Positions 44,537-52,990 of a stretch of 64,000 nucleotides of DNA are shown in pieces. A model generated the notes under the pieces. The model did no database searches and was not told the DNA's origin. It worked only from the letters and a program-made list of their open reading frames with translations. Both the position numbers and the translations under genes were made by a program. Source of the stretch: Paracoccaceae bacterium. GTDB lineage: Bacteria; Pseudomonadota; Alphaproteobacteria; Rhodobacterales; Rhodobacteraceae. Within the stretch, counting starts at the first letter, position 1. Every line of letters begins with the position of its first letter. The stretch is from positions 620,001 through 684,000 of the forward strand of contig WKFK01000014.1 of the NCBI GenBank assembly GCA_014872815.1. Reading direction: 5' to 3'.

Positions 44537-45334
44537 ATGCTGAAGACCCGTATCATTCCCTGTCTGGATGTCGCTGATGGCCGTGTGGTCAAAGGCGTGA
44601 ATTTTGTTGGCCTGCGTGACGCCGGCGACCCGGTAGAAGCCGCACGCGCCTATGATGCCGCTGGCGCCGACGAAATCTGTTTTCTGGACATCCATGCCAC
44701 GCACGACAATCGCGGCGTGATGATTGATATGGTGCAGCGCTGCGCCGAGCAGTGTTTTGTGCCGCTGACCGTGGGTGGCGGCGTGCGCACAGTGGCTGAT
44801 GTGCGTCGTCTGTTGCTGGCTGGCGCGGACAAGGTGAGCTTCAACTCTGCGGCGGTGGCCAATCCGGATGTGATTGCCGAAGCGTCGGCGCAATTTGGCA
44901 GCCAGTGCATTGTCTGCGCGATTGACGCCAAGACCATTGGCCATGACGAAAACGGTGAACCCAACAAATGGGGCATCTTCACACATGGCGGTCGCAAAGC
45001 GGCTTTGGACAAGGACGGCAACCCCATTGATGCGGTGGAGTTTGCCAAGCTGGTGGTGGCGAAGGGCGCCGGTGAAATCCTGCTGACCTCGATGGACCGT
45101 GATGGCACCAAGGCGGGCTTTAACCTGCCCCTGACCAAAGCGATCAGCGACGCGGTGAACGTGCCGGTGATTGCCTCTGGTGGTGTGGGCAATTTGGACC
45201 ACCTCGTGGAAGGCGTGACCAAAGGCGGCGCAAGCGCGGTTCTGGCGGCGTCGATCTTCCACTTTGGCGAATACACCGTGCAGGAAGCTAAGCAATACAT
45301 GCACGACGCCGGTATTCCGATGAGGCTGACATGA
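44537..45334 (+). CDS. hisF: Imidazole glycerol phosphate synthase, cyclase subunit
   Basis: HisF uses HisH-derived ammonia to convert PRFAR to IGP and AICAR. The 265-residue (beta/alpha)8 enzyme starts [20 protein letters not shown], with catalytic Asp in CLDVADG and [11 protein letters not shown]. The hairpin leader precedes it. It overlaps hisE by ATGA, so the two are coupled. Confidence 0.96.
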   Translation: MLKTRIIPCLDVADGRVVKGVNFVGLRDAGDPVEAARAYDAAGADEICFLDIHATHDNRGVMIDMVQRCAEQCFVPLTVGGGVRTVADVRRLLLAGADKVSFNSAAVANPDVIAEASAQFGSQCIVCAIDAKTIGHDENGEPNKWGIFTHGGRKAALDKDGNPIDAVEFAKLVVAKGAGEILLTSMDRDGTKAGFNLPLTKAISDAVNVPVIASGGVGNLDHLVEGVTKGGASAVLAASIFHFGEYTVQEAKQYMHDAGIPMRLT

Positions 45335-45648
45335 GTGTTCTGAACGATCTGGCCGCCACCATTGCTGAGCGCGCCAAAGCGGACCCAGAAAGCAGCTGGA
45401 CCGCAAAACTTCTGGCCAAAGGGCCAGAAAAATGCGCCGAGAAATTTGGCGAGGAAGCCATTGAAGCGGTGATTGAGGCCGTGAAAGGCGACCGCGAAAA
45501 GTTGACCTATGAGGCGGCGGACGTGCTGTATCACCTGCTGGTGATGCTGGAAGCGCGCGATGTGGCGCTTGAGGATGTTTTGAGCGAGTTGGCACGCCGT
45601 CAGGGCGTCAGCGGTGTGGCCGAAAAGGCGGCACGCCCCAAAGGCTAA
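45331..45648 (+). CDS. hisE: Phosphoribosyl-ATP diphosphatase
   Basis: HisE hydrolyses phosphoribosyl-ATP to phosphoribosyl-AMP. The 105-residue all-helical protein carries the MazG-like metal motif [17 protein letters not shown] followed by [11 protein letters not shown]. It starts within the hisF stop (ATGA), making a coupled hisF-hisE pair. It ends the histidine locus; hisI, hisG and hisZ are not in the window. Confidence 0.95.
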   Translation: MSVLNDLAATIAERAKADPESSWTAKLLAKGPEKCAEKFGEEAIEAVIEAVKGDREKLTYEAADVLYHLLVMLEARDVALEDVLSELARRQGVSGVAEKAARPKG

Positions 45649-45714
45649 GCAAACACTTGGGCATTGGCGCCCCTCCGCGTATAGTCGCGCGAAAGTCCAA
45701 GGGGCAGCGAGCAG

Positions 45715-46251
45715 ATGATAGCAAAATTGCGGGTGGCATTGGCGCTTGTGGCGGCGGTGATTTTGGTGGCTTGTGGCGCGCCGCAACAAAAAGCGCCTGC
45801 TGATATCGCGGGCCTTACACAAGCTTTGATCTCCCTTGATCCCGTTGTGGACCCTGCCGAGGCGGCGCGGGCGGCGGAGATTGCCTACAACTACTCGCTG
45901 GTGCTGCGGCAGGACTACAATGTCACCGACGGCGCCCTGATGCACAATGCCAAGGTCAACCAGGGCCTGCGCCCGCGTGGGCTGTGCTGGCACTGGGCCG
46001 ATGATCTGCAAACCCGCCTGCGTCAGGAAGGGTTTCTGACGCTGGACATGCACCGCGCCATCGCCAACCATGACACAATCCTGATCGAGCACAGCACGGT
46101 AGTTATGAGCGCCAAGGGTGGCAAGATGCGCGAAGGCATTGTTTTAGATCCCTGGCGCTATGGCGGCTATTTGTTCTGGTCTCCGGTACTGGAAGACAGC
46201 CGATACAACTGGGAGGAGCGCCACGTGGTTCAGGCTGGGCGGACCCGATAA
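45715..46251 (+). CDS. Lipoprotein with a possible Cys-His-Asp catalytic triad
   Basis: The 178-residue protein has a lipoprotein signal (MIAKLRVALALVAAVILVAC, lipobox C20). The mature part contains RGLCWHWADDLQ (C91), DMHRAIANHDTILIEHS (H113, H119, H126) and GIVLDPWRYGG (D145), an order and spacing like papain/transglutaminase-type hydrolases. This is inference only. It is likely an outer-membrane or periplasmic-facing protein. It stands alone after hisE. Confidence 0.68.
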   Translation: MIAKLRVALALVAAVILVACGAPQQKAPADIAGLTQALISLDPVVDPAEAARAAEIAYNYSLVLRQDYNVTDGALMHNAKVNQGLRPRGLCWHWADDLQTRLRQEGFLTLDMHRAIANHDTILIEHSTVVMSAKGGKMREGIVLDPWRYGGYLFWSPVLEDSRYNWEERHVVQAGRTR

Positions 46252-46358
46252 AATTCCGGTGAATTGTTACCTAAAAGGAGCATTTCCTTCCCGATATTTC
46301 AGGAAAATTAATACATTCAAGCCCATGAAAAGCAGACGCAAAGAAACCAACTGATGTC

Positions 46359-48092
46359 ATGAACACGCAACCACCCACAGGTGTTTTTGCCTTGCTCAAA
46401 GACTATTTTTGGCCTCGGCAGGAAGAAGACCATAGCTTTGAAGAAACCCGCGCAAGGCTATTGTGCGGGTTCTCGGGCATTATTGGGTTCGTGGCTGCGC
46501 TTCATAACCTTCATATTTTGAGCACGGACACACAGTTTTCGACTGCAGTCACTGCCTTGTCTGTGATCTGTGTGATCAGCTACTTTTTCGTTCCGATGAT
46601 CTGGCAAAAAACCCAGAAAACCGGACCGGCGACGTTTGTGTTTATCGCTCTGTATCTGTTCCACACCAACATCCAAATGATGAATGACGTTGGCTACCAC
46701 TGGCGACAGGAGATCTTTCTGATTGGGCCACCGGTATTGGCTTTGTTGCTGGTCGGGCTGCGCGCCGCTGCTCTCGCGACGGGTGTGATTGCAATCAACC
46801 TCATTGTTGCCGCGATTTGGCTGGACCATTTGCCGTTTGGATCGATGGTTGTCGTCGCCGCTGTCTGCGTGACTTTGATGATCGGACTTGCGATGTTTCA
46901 CAACGAGATTGAGCGCAAAGAGCAGCGATTGATCGAATTGCGTGATGAGGCACAACGCGCGGACCGGGAAAAAAGTGATTTCCTGGCAAAGATGAGTCAC
47001 GAAATTCGAACACCCCTCAATGGCTTATCTGGCATTCTTCAGCTGCTTGACGAAAGCGATTTGAACGAAGATCAAAAATCCCTTGTCGCCACAGGACGCA
47101 GCTCTGGACGCAGCCTAATGCGGCTGATCAATGATGTTCTGGATTACTCCAAGATTGCCGCCCATGGGATCACGATTGAGAACACGCCTTTTGCGACCCG
47201 GGAATTGCTCACGTCGGTGTCCACCGCACAAGCCGCCGCCGCAAAGGCCAAAGAGCTGGACCTGGTTCTGGAGGTGGCGGCCGATGTGCCAGCTTGGATT
47301 TCAGCGGACGCGACCCGGCTCAATCAAGTCATCACCAACCTCCTGGGCAACGCAATAAAATTCAGCCAAGAAGGTACCATCACACTGCAAATGTCCGTGC
47401 AGGACACGAACCTATATGTGGCAGTCACCGATCAGGGGATTGGTTTAACCCAGGAAGCGCAAAAGCGGGTGTTCAACAAATTTGAACAAGCCAGCTCTGC
47501 TACAAACCGCCGCTACGGCGGCACGGGGCTCGGTCTGTCTATCTCCAAAGAGCTGATCGAATTGATGGATGGGAAGATTGGCGTGGACAGCACGCCGTTC
47601 AAAGGCAGCACATTCTGGTTCACTGTGCCCCTGATACCTGCCGAGCAACCCAAGTCTCTACCGCAACAACCAGCCCCCAATGCGCTGGCAAGCTTTGAAG
47701 GTGCCGAGATCCTGGTGGTCGAAGACAACCGCACCAACCAGATGATCGTGCGCCGTTTCCTGGAAAGCATGGATGTAAACGTCGAAATCGTCGACGACGG
47801 CCGCCCTGCACTGCAACGCTGCACGGCCAAACGCTATGACCTGATCCTCATGGACATTCAGTTGCTGGACATGGACGGTGTGGAAGCCACTGAAATTCTG
47901 CGCGCGACGCCCGGTCCGAACCAGAACACGCCGATCGTGGCCCTGTCTGCCAATATCCTGCCTGAACAAACCAACGCTTATCTGAAAGCCGGTATGAACG
48001 CCTGTCTTGGCAAACCGTTCCGAAAGGACGAGCTGTCCAAAGTCATCGGTGAGTTGGTAAAAGCGCCCAAGGCCGACAAGCCCGCAGCTTAA
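46359..48092 (+). CDS. Hybrid sensor histidine kinase/response regulator
   Basis: The 577-residue protein has about six N-terminal hydrophobic segments (35-180), a coiled linker, the phospho-acceptor H214 in FLAKMSHEIRTPLNG, an ATPase domain (NLLGNAIKF, DQGIGL, GGTGLGLSISKEL), and a C-terminal receiver (VVEDNRTNQ) with phospho-acceptor D499 in LILMDIQ. It should pass phosphate to a separate Hpt protein. The sensory part has no recognisable extracellular domain. No cognate regulator is adjacent. Its end overlaps the convergent CoA-binding gene by four bases. Confidence 0.94.
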   Translation: MNTQPPTGVFALLKDYFWPRQEEDHSFEETRARLLCGFSGIIGFVAALHNLHILSTDTQFSTAVTALSVICVISYFFVPMIWQKTQKTGPATFVFIALYLFHTNIQMMNDVGYHWRQEIFLIGPPVLALLLVGLRAAALATGVIAINLIVAAIWLDHLPFGSMVVVAAVCVTLMIGLAMFHNEIERKEQRLIELRDEAQRADREKSDFLAKMSHEIRTPLNGLSGILQLLDESDLNEDQKSLVATGRSSGRSLMRLINDVLDYSKIAAHGITIENTPFATRELLTSVSTAQAAAAKAKELDLVLEVAADVPAWISADATRLNQVITNLLGNAIKFSQEGTITLQMSVQDTNLYVAVTDQGIGLTQEAQKRVFNKFEQASSATNRRYGGTGLGLSISKELIELMDGKIGVDSTPFKGSTFWFTVPLIPAEQPKSLPQQPAPNALASFEGAEILVVEDNRTNQMIVRRFLESMDVNVEIVDDGRPALQRCTAKRYDLILMDIQLLDMDGVEATEILRATPGPNQNTPIVALSANILPEQTNAYLKAGMNACLGKPFRKDELSKVIGELVKAPKADKPAA

Positions 48093-48556
48093 AGCTTGGA
48101 CGAAATCACGCCTGTGTTAAAGCCGCCCATGCGCAACTCGCCAAACAAGCGTTGATATTCAATCTTAGGGCAGCGGTTTTGAACCACATCGACCCCCCGT
48201 TTTTGAGCCACAGAAGCGGCGTCTTCATGCTGCACCCCAATTTGCATCCAGATGGTTTGTAGCGCCGGAAACTGCGCCAGAGCCTCTTCCACAATGGGGG
48301 GCACCGCCTCAGACCGGCGAAAGATGTCCACCATGTCCACAGGGCCTTCAATGGCGCTCAGGCTCGGCATGACGGTTGCGCCAAAGAGCACTTTGCCAGC
48401 ATGCCCCGGATTGACCGGGATCACCGTATAGCCTTTCAGAGACAGGTATCGCGCCACATAGTAGCTGGGCCGCACAGGGTTCATCGACACACCGACAACG
48501 GCGATGGTTTTGGTGCGTTTGAGGATGTCGCGCAAGAAAGCATCAGAATAGGTCAT
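48089..48556 (-). CDS. CoA-binding domain protein (YccU type)
   Basis: The 155-residue protein starts MTYSDAFLRDILKRTKTIAVVGVSMNPVRPSYYVARYLSL-like, with GVSMNPVRPS as the nucleotide turn, VIPVNPGHAGKVLFG, and IWMQIGVQHEDAASVAQ before VVQNRCPKIEYQRL. This is the small CoA_binding (Rossmann) family found alone in many bacteria; its physiological role is not settled. The ATG at 48556 is preferred over an open extension to 48634. Confidence 0.86.
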   Translation of the reverse strand: MTYSDAFLRDILKRTKTIAVVGVSMNPVRPSYYVARYLSLKGYTVIPVNPGHAGKVLFGATVMPSLSAIEGPVDMVDIFRRSEAVPPIVEEALAQFPALQTIWMQIGVQHEDAASVAQKRGVDVVQNRCPKIEYQRLFGELRMGGFNTGVISSKL

Positions 48557-48618
48557 GGCGTGGCCCAAACAGAATAAACGTCGCGCCACCCTAACGCGCG
48601 CACGGCGGAACAAAAGCC

Positions 48619-48650
48619 AAAAAAAAGCGCCCAAGAGGAGACTTGGGCGC
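48619..48650 (-). terminator. Rho-independent terminator of the zinc-ribbon gene
   Basis: On the minus strand GCGCCCAAG-TCTCCT-CTTGGGCGC is followed by eight T residues. It lies downstream of the zinc-ribbon gene and upstream of the CoA-binding gene. Confidence 0.88.
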
Positions 48651-48796
48651 AGGTACGGAACGAGGGACAGTGAAGGGAAACACGGAAGCTCCGTAGTCCG
48701 TGTCTCTTATATCACTACGTATGTTCGCAGAATTGGATGACAAGAGCGTGCGAGATTCTCATGAACAAGTGGTTAACGAATTGGGCAAATTTCCGC

Positions 48797-49192
48797 TCAA
48801 TCGAAAATATCTTCAATCACGTCAAACACATCCTCAAACAAATCCTTGGCCCATTTTCCACGCTTTTTCCTGGACTTTTTCTTTTTTGAGGAGGGCGTGT
48901 CGTGCCAATTAGTCTTGGGGTGTGCTGCGCGTTTTTCGGTTTTATACCCAGCTTTGCCTTTGGATTTTGGCGTGCGAATAGGGTGAGAAAAATGCGCCGG
49001 TTCCTTGCCCCGTGCAGGCACCGGCATTTGCTTAAGATTGTGCAGAGGGGCACCGCAACTGCTGCAGGCCAGCTCATGCCGGGTACCCCCAGAGAGCACA
49101 AGCGCGGCCCGTGCGCCGCAGTAGCAACAGGTGGCAATTTTGGAGGGATGGGGCACTGCGCGCTCCTCTGGCTGATGATCTGCCTCATTCAT
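48797..49192 (-). CDS. Small zinc-ribbon protein
   Basis: The 131-residue protein has two CxxC-type knuckles (CCYCGARAAL and ACSSCGAPLHNL) forming a zinc ribbon at about 22-50. The rest is a basic lysine-rich linker (SSKKKKSRKKRGKW) and an acidic C-terminal helix (LFEDVFDVIEDIFD). It may bind nucleic acid or protein. It follows rlmB on the same strand after about 70 bases, so it may be co-transcribed. Confidence 0.78.
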   Translation of the reverse strand: MNEADHQPEERAVPHPSKIATCCYCGARAALVLSGGTRHELACSSCGAPLHNLKQMPVPARGKEPAHFSHPIRTPKSKGKAGYKTEKRAAHPKTNWHDTPSSKKKKSRKKRGKWAKDLFEDVFDVIEDIFD

Positions 49193-49261
49193 CTAGGCAT
49201 CCGAAGGCGCGGATGGGAGCCTCCGGCGGGGAATTTCCCTCCAAATGTAGGGCTGGTCGGC

Positions 49262-50044
49262 TTATTCGCGCGGCAGTGTGGCGTAGAGCGCCACGGCAGC
49301 GGCATTGGACACATTGAGGGAGCCAAAAGCGCCCGCGAAGTTGATCTTGACCAATTGATCCACGGTTTCTTTGGTTTTTTGACGCAATCCTGGCCCCTCA
49401 GCGCCGAGCACCAGCGCGATGGGCGCGTCATAGCGTCCTTCCAGCGCGGTTTCGATGGTGTCCTCAGCTTCGCCATCCATACCCAACACGATGTAGCCCA
49501 TGGACTGCAGTTCGTTGATGGTGTCGGCCAGATTGCGCAGGCGCAGGTAAGGCTGACGTTCCAGCGCCCCGCTGGCGGTTTTGGCCAAAGCACCCGTTTC
49601 AGGGGCGGAGTTGTGGCGTGTGCCAATCACGGCAAGCGCGCCAAAGACTTCAGCGGACCGCAAAATCGCTCCAACATTATGCGGGTCGGTCACGCGGTCC
49701 AACAGGATCAGACGTTGCGGGCGGTCATCATCGGCAATGGCCACATCCGAGAGCTTGCCCCAGTTCAGAGGCTTCACTTCGAGCGCGGCACCTTGGTGTA
49801 CAGATTGCGGATCAAGCGGCGCATTGAATTTGCGCGGGTCGACCACTTCGGGTGTCATACCCGACTCGGCAATGGCCTCCGCCAACTTATCCGCGGCATT
49901 TTTGGTCACGATGAGTCGCAGTTTTTCGCGTTTTGGATTCGCCAGAGCATCACGCACGGCATGCAGGCCGAACAACCAGACGGTTTCCGCCGCATCTTTG
50001 CGCTTTTGTTGCTCTTTCTGCACGACCCATTTGGGTTTTTTCAT
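49262..50044 (-). CDS. rlmB: 23S rRNA 2'-O-methyltransferase (RlmB, SpoU family)
   Basis: RlmB methylates the ribose of G2251 in 23S rRNA. The ATG at 50044 gives 260 residues starting MKKPKWVVQKEQQKR. The N-terminal substrate-binding domain is followed by the SPOUT knot: NVGAILRSAEVFG, LVLGAEGPGL and LNVSNAAAVALY (motifs 1-3). A longer frame to 50350 overlaps the tRNA gene and is rejected. Confidence 0.93.
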   Translation of the reverse strand: MKKPKWVVQKEQQKRKDAAETVWLFGLHAVRDALANPKREKLRLIVTKNAADKLAEAIAESGMTPEVVDPRKFNAPLDPQSVHQGAALEVKPLNWGKLSDVAIADDDRPQRLILLDRVTDPHNVGAILRSAEVFGALAVIGTRHNSAPETGALAKTASGALERQPYLRLRNLADTINELQSMGYIVLGMDGEAEDTIETALEGRYDAPIALVLGAEGPGLRQKTKETVDQLVKINFAGAFGSLNVSNAAAVALYATLPRE

Positions 50045-50182
50045 CGCTCTGACACCTTCAAAATATGGAGGGTTTACCAATGCGGAAAAGAAGCGGGCTC
50101 CGCAAGGTATTTTGTGGTTGACGCCCCATGCGCATGCCAATAAATACCCCCTCACACCGAGGCCAGCGGGCCTCAAGAAAGT

Positions 50183-50266
50183 GGGCGACAGGCCGCAAGG
50201 TGTGGCAGGGGACTGTAACTCCCTCGCGGAGACGCACGCTTGGTTCGATTCCAAGGTCGCCCACCA
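50183..50266 (+). tRNA. tRNA-Tyr (anticodon GTA)
   Basis: The acceptor stem pairs GGGCGAC at 50183-50189 with GTCGCCC at 50256-50262, followed by A and an encoded CCA at 50264-50266. The D arm is GCC/GGC; the anticodon stem GGGGA/TCCCT encloses CTGTAAC with anticodon GTA. A long class II variable arm (CGCGGAGACGCACG) fits tRNA-Tyr. The T arm is CTTGG-TTCGATT-CCAAG. It lies on the plus strand between rlmB and the FMO operon, both on the minus strand. No integrase is beside it. Confidence 0.95.
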
Positions 50267-50355
50267 CTTTCTTCCCTTCTGGAACCAAAAATTGGCGGAT
50301 GCAGGGCATGGCGCGTTCCCAGTAGTTCCGAATTCAGCACCTGTCGGCACACGCC

Positions 50356-51150
50356 TTAGGATTGGCTTTCAGTGCGTATCGCGCGGGCCATAACCCAATC
50401 ATAGAGCCGCGGTGACAGGCGCATCATGAGGTCGGACAGCCTGGCGACACGGCCAACAAAAATGTCCAATTTCCCACGCTTCAATCCACGCAGGATGATG
50501 TCGGCAGCCTCCTCCGGCGTCACCACATCCACCGCGTCTTGTGCAGCGCCAGGGCGTGTAAGCCCGTCTGTATCAGCGTCTGGGTTACCCACGTTGGTGG
50601 CCACAAAAGCGGGTGCCGCAATCACGGTTCTCACACCAAAAGCGGCTTCCTCCACCCGCAAGGAAGCAAAAAAGCCCGTCATGGCGTGTTTAGACGCAGC
50701 GTAGCTGGCACGGTGGCGCAATGGGGCGAACCCGGCCACAGAGGTCAGCGCCAAATGCGTGCCTTTGGAGGCGCGCAGCGCTGGCAGAAAGGCTTGAGCC
50801 ATGGCGGCGGCGGCGAAGTAATTGATGTCAAACAGGCGACGATGCGCCTGATCTTGCAGATCTTCGACCGGTGCAATGGCAGTGACCCCTGCCCCGTAGA
50901 TCACCAGATCAATGCTCTGATGACAGGCGAGAATTTTAGAACAGCAATCCCTCAGGGCGCACGGGTCTGTAACGTCGCATTTCATTGGCAACTGCGTTGC
51001 AGATTGGGACAGGTGGTCGACATTCAAGTCTAGCAAAACCACACGCCACCCTTCGGCTTGCAATTTATCTGACAAGGCCGTGCCAAGTCCTCCGCCACCG
51101 CCAGAAATCACGGCCGTTTTTTTCGGGAGTTTGTGAGGAGGCATGGTCAT
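50356..51150 (-). CDS. Short-chain dehydrogenase/reductase
   Basis: The 264-residue classical SDR starts at an ATG overlapping the upstream stop (ATGA). It has the cofactor turn AVISGGGGGLGTAL (TGxxxGxG-like), the catalytic S in LALTSVAGF and YAASKHA (YxxxK). NADP(H) or NAD(H) preference cannot be set by eye. It is the fourth and last gene of the FMO operon, so it probably handles an alcohol or ketone made by the other enzymes. A divergent C-terminus (ARLSDLMMRLSPRLYDWV) suggests membrane association. Confidence 0.88.
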   Translation of the reverse strand: MTMPPHKLPKKTAVISGGGGGLGTALSDKLQAEGWRVVLLDLNVDHLSQSATQLPMKCDVTDPCALRDCCSKILACHQSIDLVIYGAGVTAIAPVEDLQDQAHRRLFDINYFAAAAMAQAFLPALRASKGTHLALTSVAGFAPLRHRASYAASKHAMTGFFASLRVEEAAFGVRTVIAAPAFVATNVGNPDADTDGLTRPGAAQDAVDVVTPEEAADIILRGLKRGKLDIFVGRVARLSDLMMRLSPRLYDWVMARAIRTESQS

Positions 51151-52085
51151 CGATCTTGCGCCTTCAACCAATGTTCGAACACCTCCCGGCTGTTCTTTTC
51201 GGGGGTGTAGCCAAAATCCCGCTTGAGCGCCTCATTGGACAGCACCGGGCGATATTGCAGAAAGCGCACCTGTTCCGGGCCATATTGGGAGAGACCAAGC
51301 GGTTTTGCGATGGTCAGCGCCAGTTTAAAAACCCAAGCAGGCAAACGCAGAATGGGTTTCCCCATGATATCGGCGATCTCTTGCACCCCAAGCGCACCGT
51401 CGCCGGCAACATTGTAGATGCCGGCGGGGCCACCTAAGGCTGCACGCTTCAGAATGCGGGCCAAATCCTGCGTCCAGATAAAGACAAATAGCCCGTCGCT
51501 GCCGCTGACCGCGAGCTGACGCGGTTTACGGAACAGGTCGGTAATTTGGTTGTCCGTCTCCGCCCCAAGCACAGTGCCTACGCGCAAGATCACCTGCTCG
51601 AGGTGTGGCGCGTTTTGGCGGGTTTCGGCCAAAAACTCTTCGACCAATCGCTTGTGGTGGGCATAGGCAAATTCTTCGTTGCCTCGGATGGCGTCGGTTT
51701 CTGTGAGCGGCACCGAGTTGTCAGCGTGGTAGCCGTAGGCTGCGCCAGAGGAGGTCACTACCAGGCGTTTTGTGCCCGCTGCAAGTGCCGCATTTACCAC
51801 GTTTTTTGTACCGGTGACATCCACGTCATAGGCAAAGTCCCGACCACTGCCCGGCGGTGGGGTCACAATAGACGCGAGGTGCACGATCACATCCGGCTGC
51901 AATCGCGCAATGATCCGCAACGGCGCATCGGTGGTGACGTCCATGGGGTGAAAGCGCGCATTCGCAGGCAAGCCTTCTGGCACCATGACGTCACAGGCGA
52001 TGACTTCATGCTCTGTTTCGGCCAGTTCCGCCAAGAGGCTACGCCCAATCATGCCAGCTGCGCCAGTGATCAGAATACGGGTCAT
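51147..52085 (-). CDS. NAD-dependent epimerase/dehydratase-type extended SDR
   Basis: The 312-residue protein has the extended-SDR turn TGAAGMIGRSLL (G8 to G14), DV-type NAD loops, VTSSGAAYG and YAHHKRLVE (YxxxK). It may oxidise a 3-beta-hydroxy or sugar-type substrate; relatives include 3-beta-HSD-like enzymes and epimerases. Start and stop overlap the neighbours by four bases each, so it is in the middle of the operon. The substrate is unknown. Confidence 0.86.
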   Translation of the reverse strand: MTRILITGAAGMIGRSLLAELAETEHEVIACDVMVPEGLPANARFHPMDVTTDAPLRIIARLQPDVIVHLASIVTPPPGSGRDFAYDVDVTGTKNVVNAALAAGTKRLVVTSSGAAYGYHADNSVPLTETDAIRGNEEFAYAHHKRLVEEFLAETRQNAPHLEQVILRVGTVLGAETDNQITDLFRKPRQLAVSGSDGLFVFIWTQDLARILKRAALGGPAGIYNVAGDGALGVQEIADIMGKPILRLPAWVFKLALTIAKPLGLSQYGPEQVRFLQYRPVLSNEALKRDFGYTPEKNSREVFEHWLKAQDR

Positions 52086-52990
52086 CGTGCTGCCTCTGTT
52101 CGGTTCATGAGAGCGGCCACGCCAAGGCCTGTGATCGCGTGCCAGACGCCCCAGAAGGCAGCGACAACGGCCATACCGCCCAAGCCGCCAAAGAAAGCGA
52201 AGATCAGGATCAGGCCAAGACCGGAGTTTTGGATGCCGGTTTCAACTGTCACGGCCCGGCGGTCATAAGGGGACAAGCGCGCGAGTGTGGCAAGACCATA
52301 GCCGCCCGCCAAGGCCAGCGCATTGTGCAGGACCACCAAGAGCGCAACCGCGCCCGCAAAGAGTTTGAAGTTTTGCCAATTATTGGCCAACGCCAAGACG
52401 ATGAAAGCGAGAAAAATCACCATCGAAAGGGTCTGCAACGGGCCACGCAATTTGCCCGCCAGCGTAGGTTTCGCTGCGCGCAGTGTCACGCCTAGTATGA
52501 GGGGCAGCACCAGCATGAAGCCCACTGTAATCGCCACAGAGACCGGGTCAATCTTGGTCGCTTGAAGGATGTCGCGCGTGGGCGCGTAAATTCCGCCCCA
52601 CAGAGCAATATTGAGCGGTGTCAAAAGGATCGCGCCGACGGTGGCAAAGGCCGTCATCGACACCGACAGCGCCGCATTGCCGCCCGCACGGTGGGTGATG
52701 AAGTTGGAAATATTGCCGCCCGGACAGGCCGCGACCAGCATCAGCCCCAATGCAATAGACGGTTGCGGCTGCGTGATCAGCACCAACACAAACGTCAGCG
52801 CGGGCAACAGCAGGAACTGACTGGCCAGACCGGTCAGCAAGGCGCGAGGTGTATACAGCAAGCGGCGAAAATCGCTTGGTGTGAGGTCAATGGCGATGGA
52901 GAACATCACAACTGCCAAAACCGCGTTTAACACGGTCATGGAGGTCGCACTAAAGTTGAGCGCAACGCTGTCTATGGCAGTGGGGTCCAT
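52082..52990 (-). CDS. BASS-family (bile acid:sodium symporter-type) transporter
   Basis: The 302-residue inner-membrane protein has about nine or ten segments. The BASS crossover regions are ACPGGNISNFIT and VETGIQNSGLGL, with LPALTFVLVLI and LVLPLILGVTL around them. These carriers bring in organic anions with Na+; bacterial members also move other acids. It is the second gene of the FMO operon and overlaps both neighbours, so import of the FMO substrate is the obvious guess. Confidence 0.88.
   Translation of the reverse strand: MDPTAIDSVALNFSATSMTVLNAVLAVVMFSIAIDLTPSDFRRLLYTPRALLTGLASQFLLLPALTFVLVLITQPQPSIALGLMLVAACPGGNISNFITHRAGGNAALSVSMTAFATVGAILLTPLNIALWGGIYAPTRDILQATKIDPVSVAITVGFMLVLPLILGVTLRAAKPTLAGKLRGPLQTLSMVIFLAFIVLALANNWQNFKLFAGAVALLVVLHNALALAGGYGLATLARLSPYDRRAVTVETGIQNSGLGLILIFAFFGGLGGMAVVAAFWGVWHAITGLGVAALMNRTEAAR

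Noticed and set aside
48700-48912. Small plus-strand open frame opposite the zinc-ribbon gene
   Set aside because: It overlaps a better-supported gene and a regulatory gap, has no ribosome site and no conserved-looking motif.
50183-50266. tRNA-Tyr as an attachment site for a genomic island
   Set aside because: There is no integrase, no duplicated 3' tRNA fragment and no composition change in the adjacent operon.
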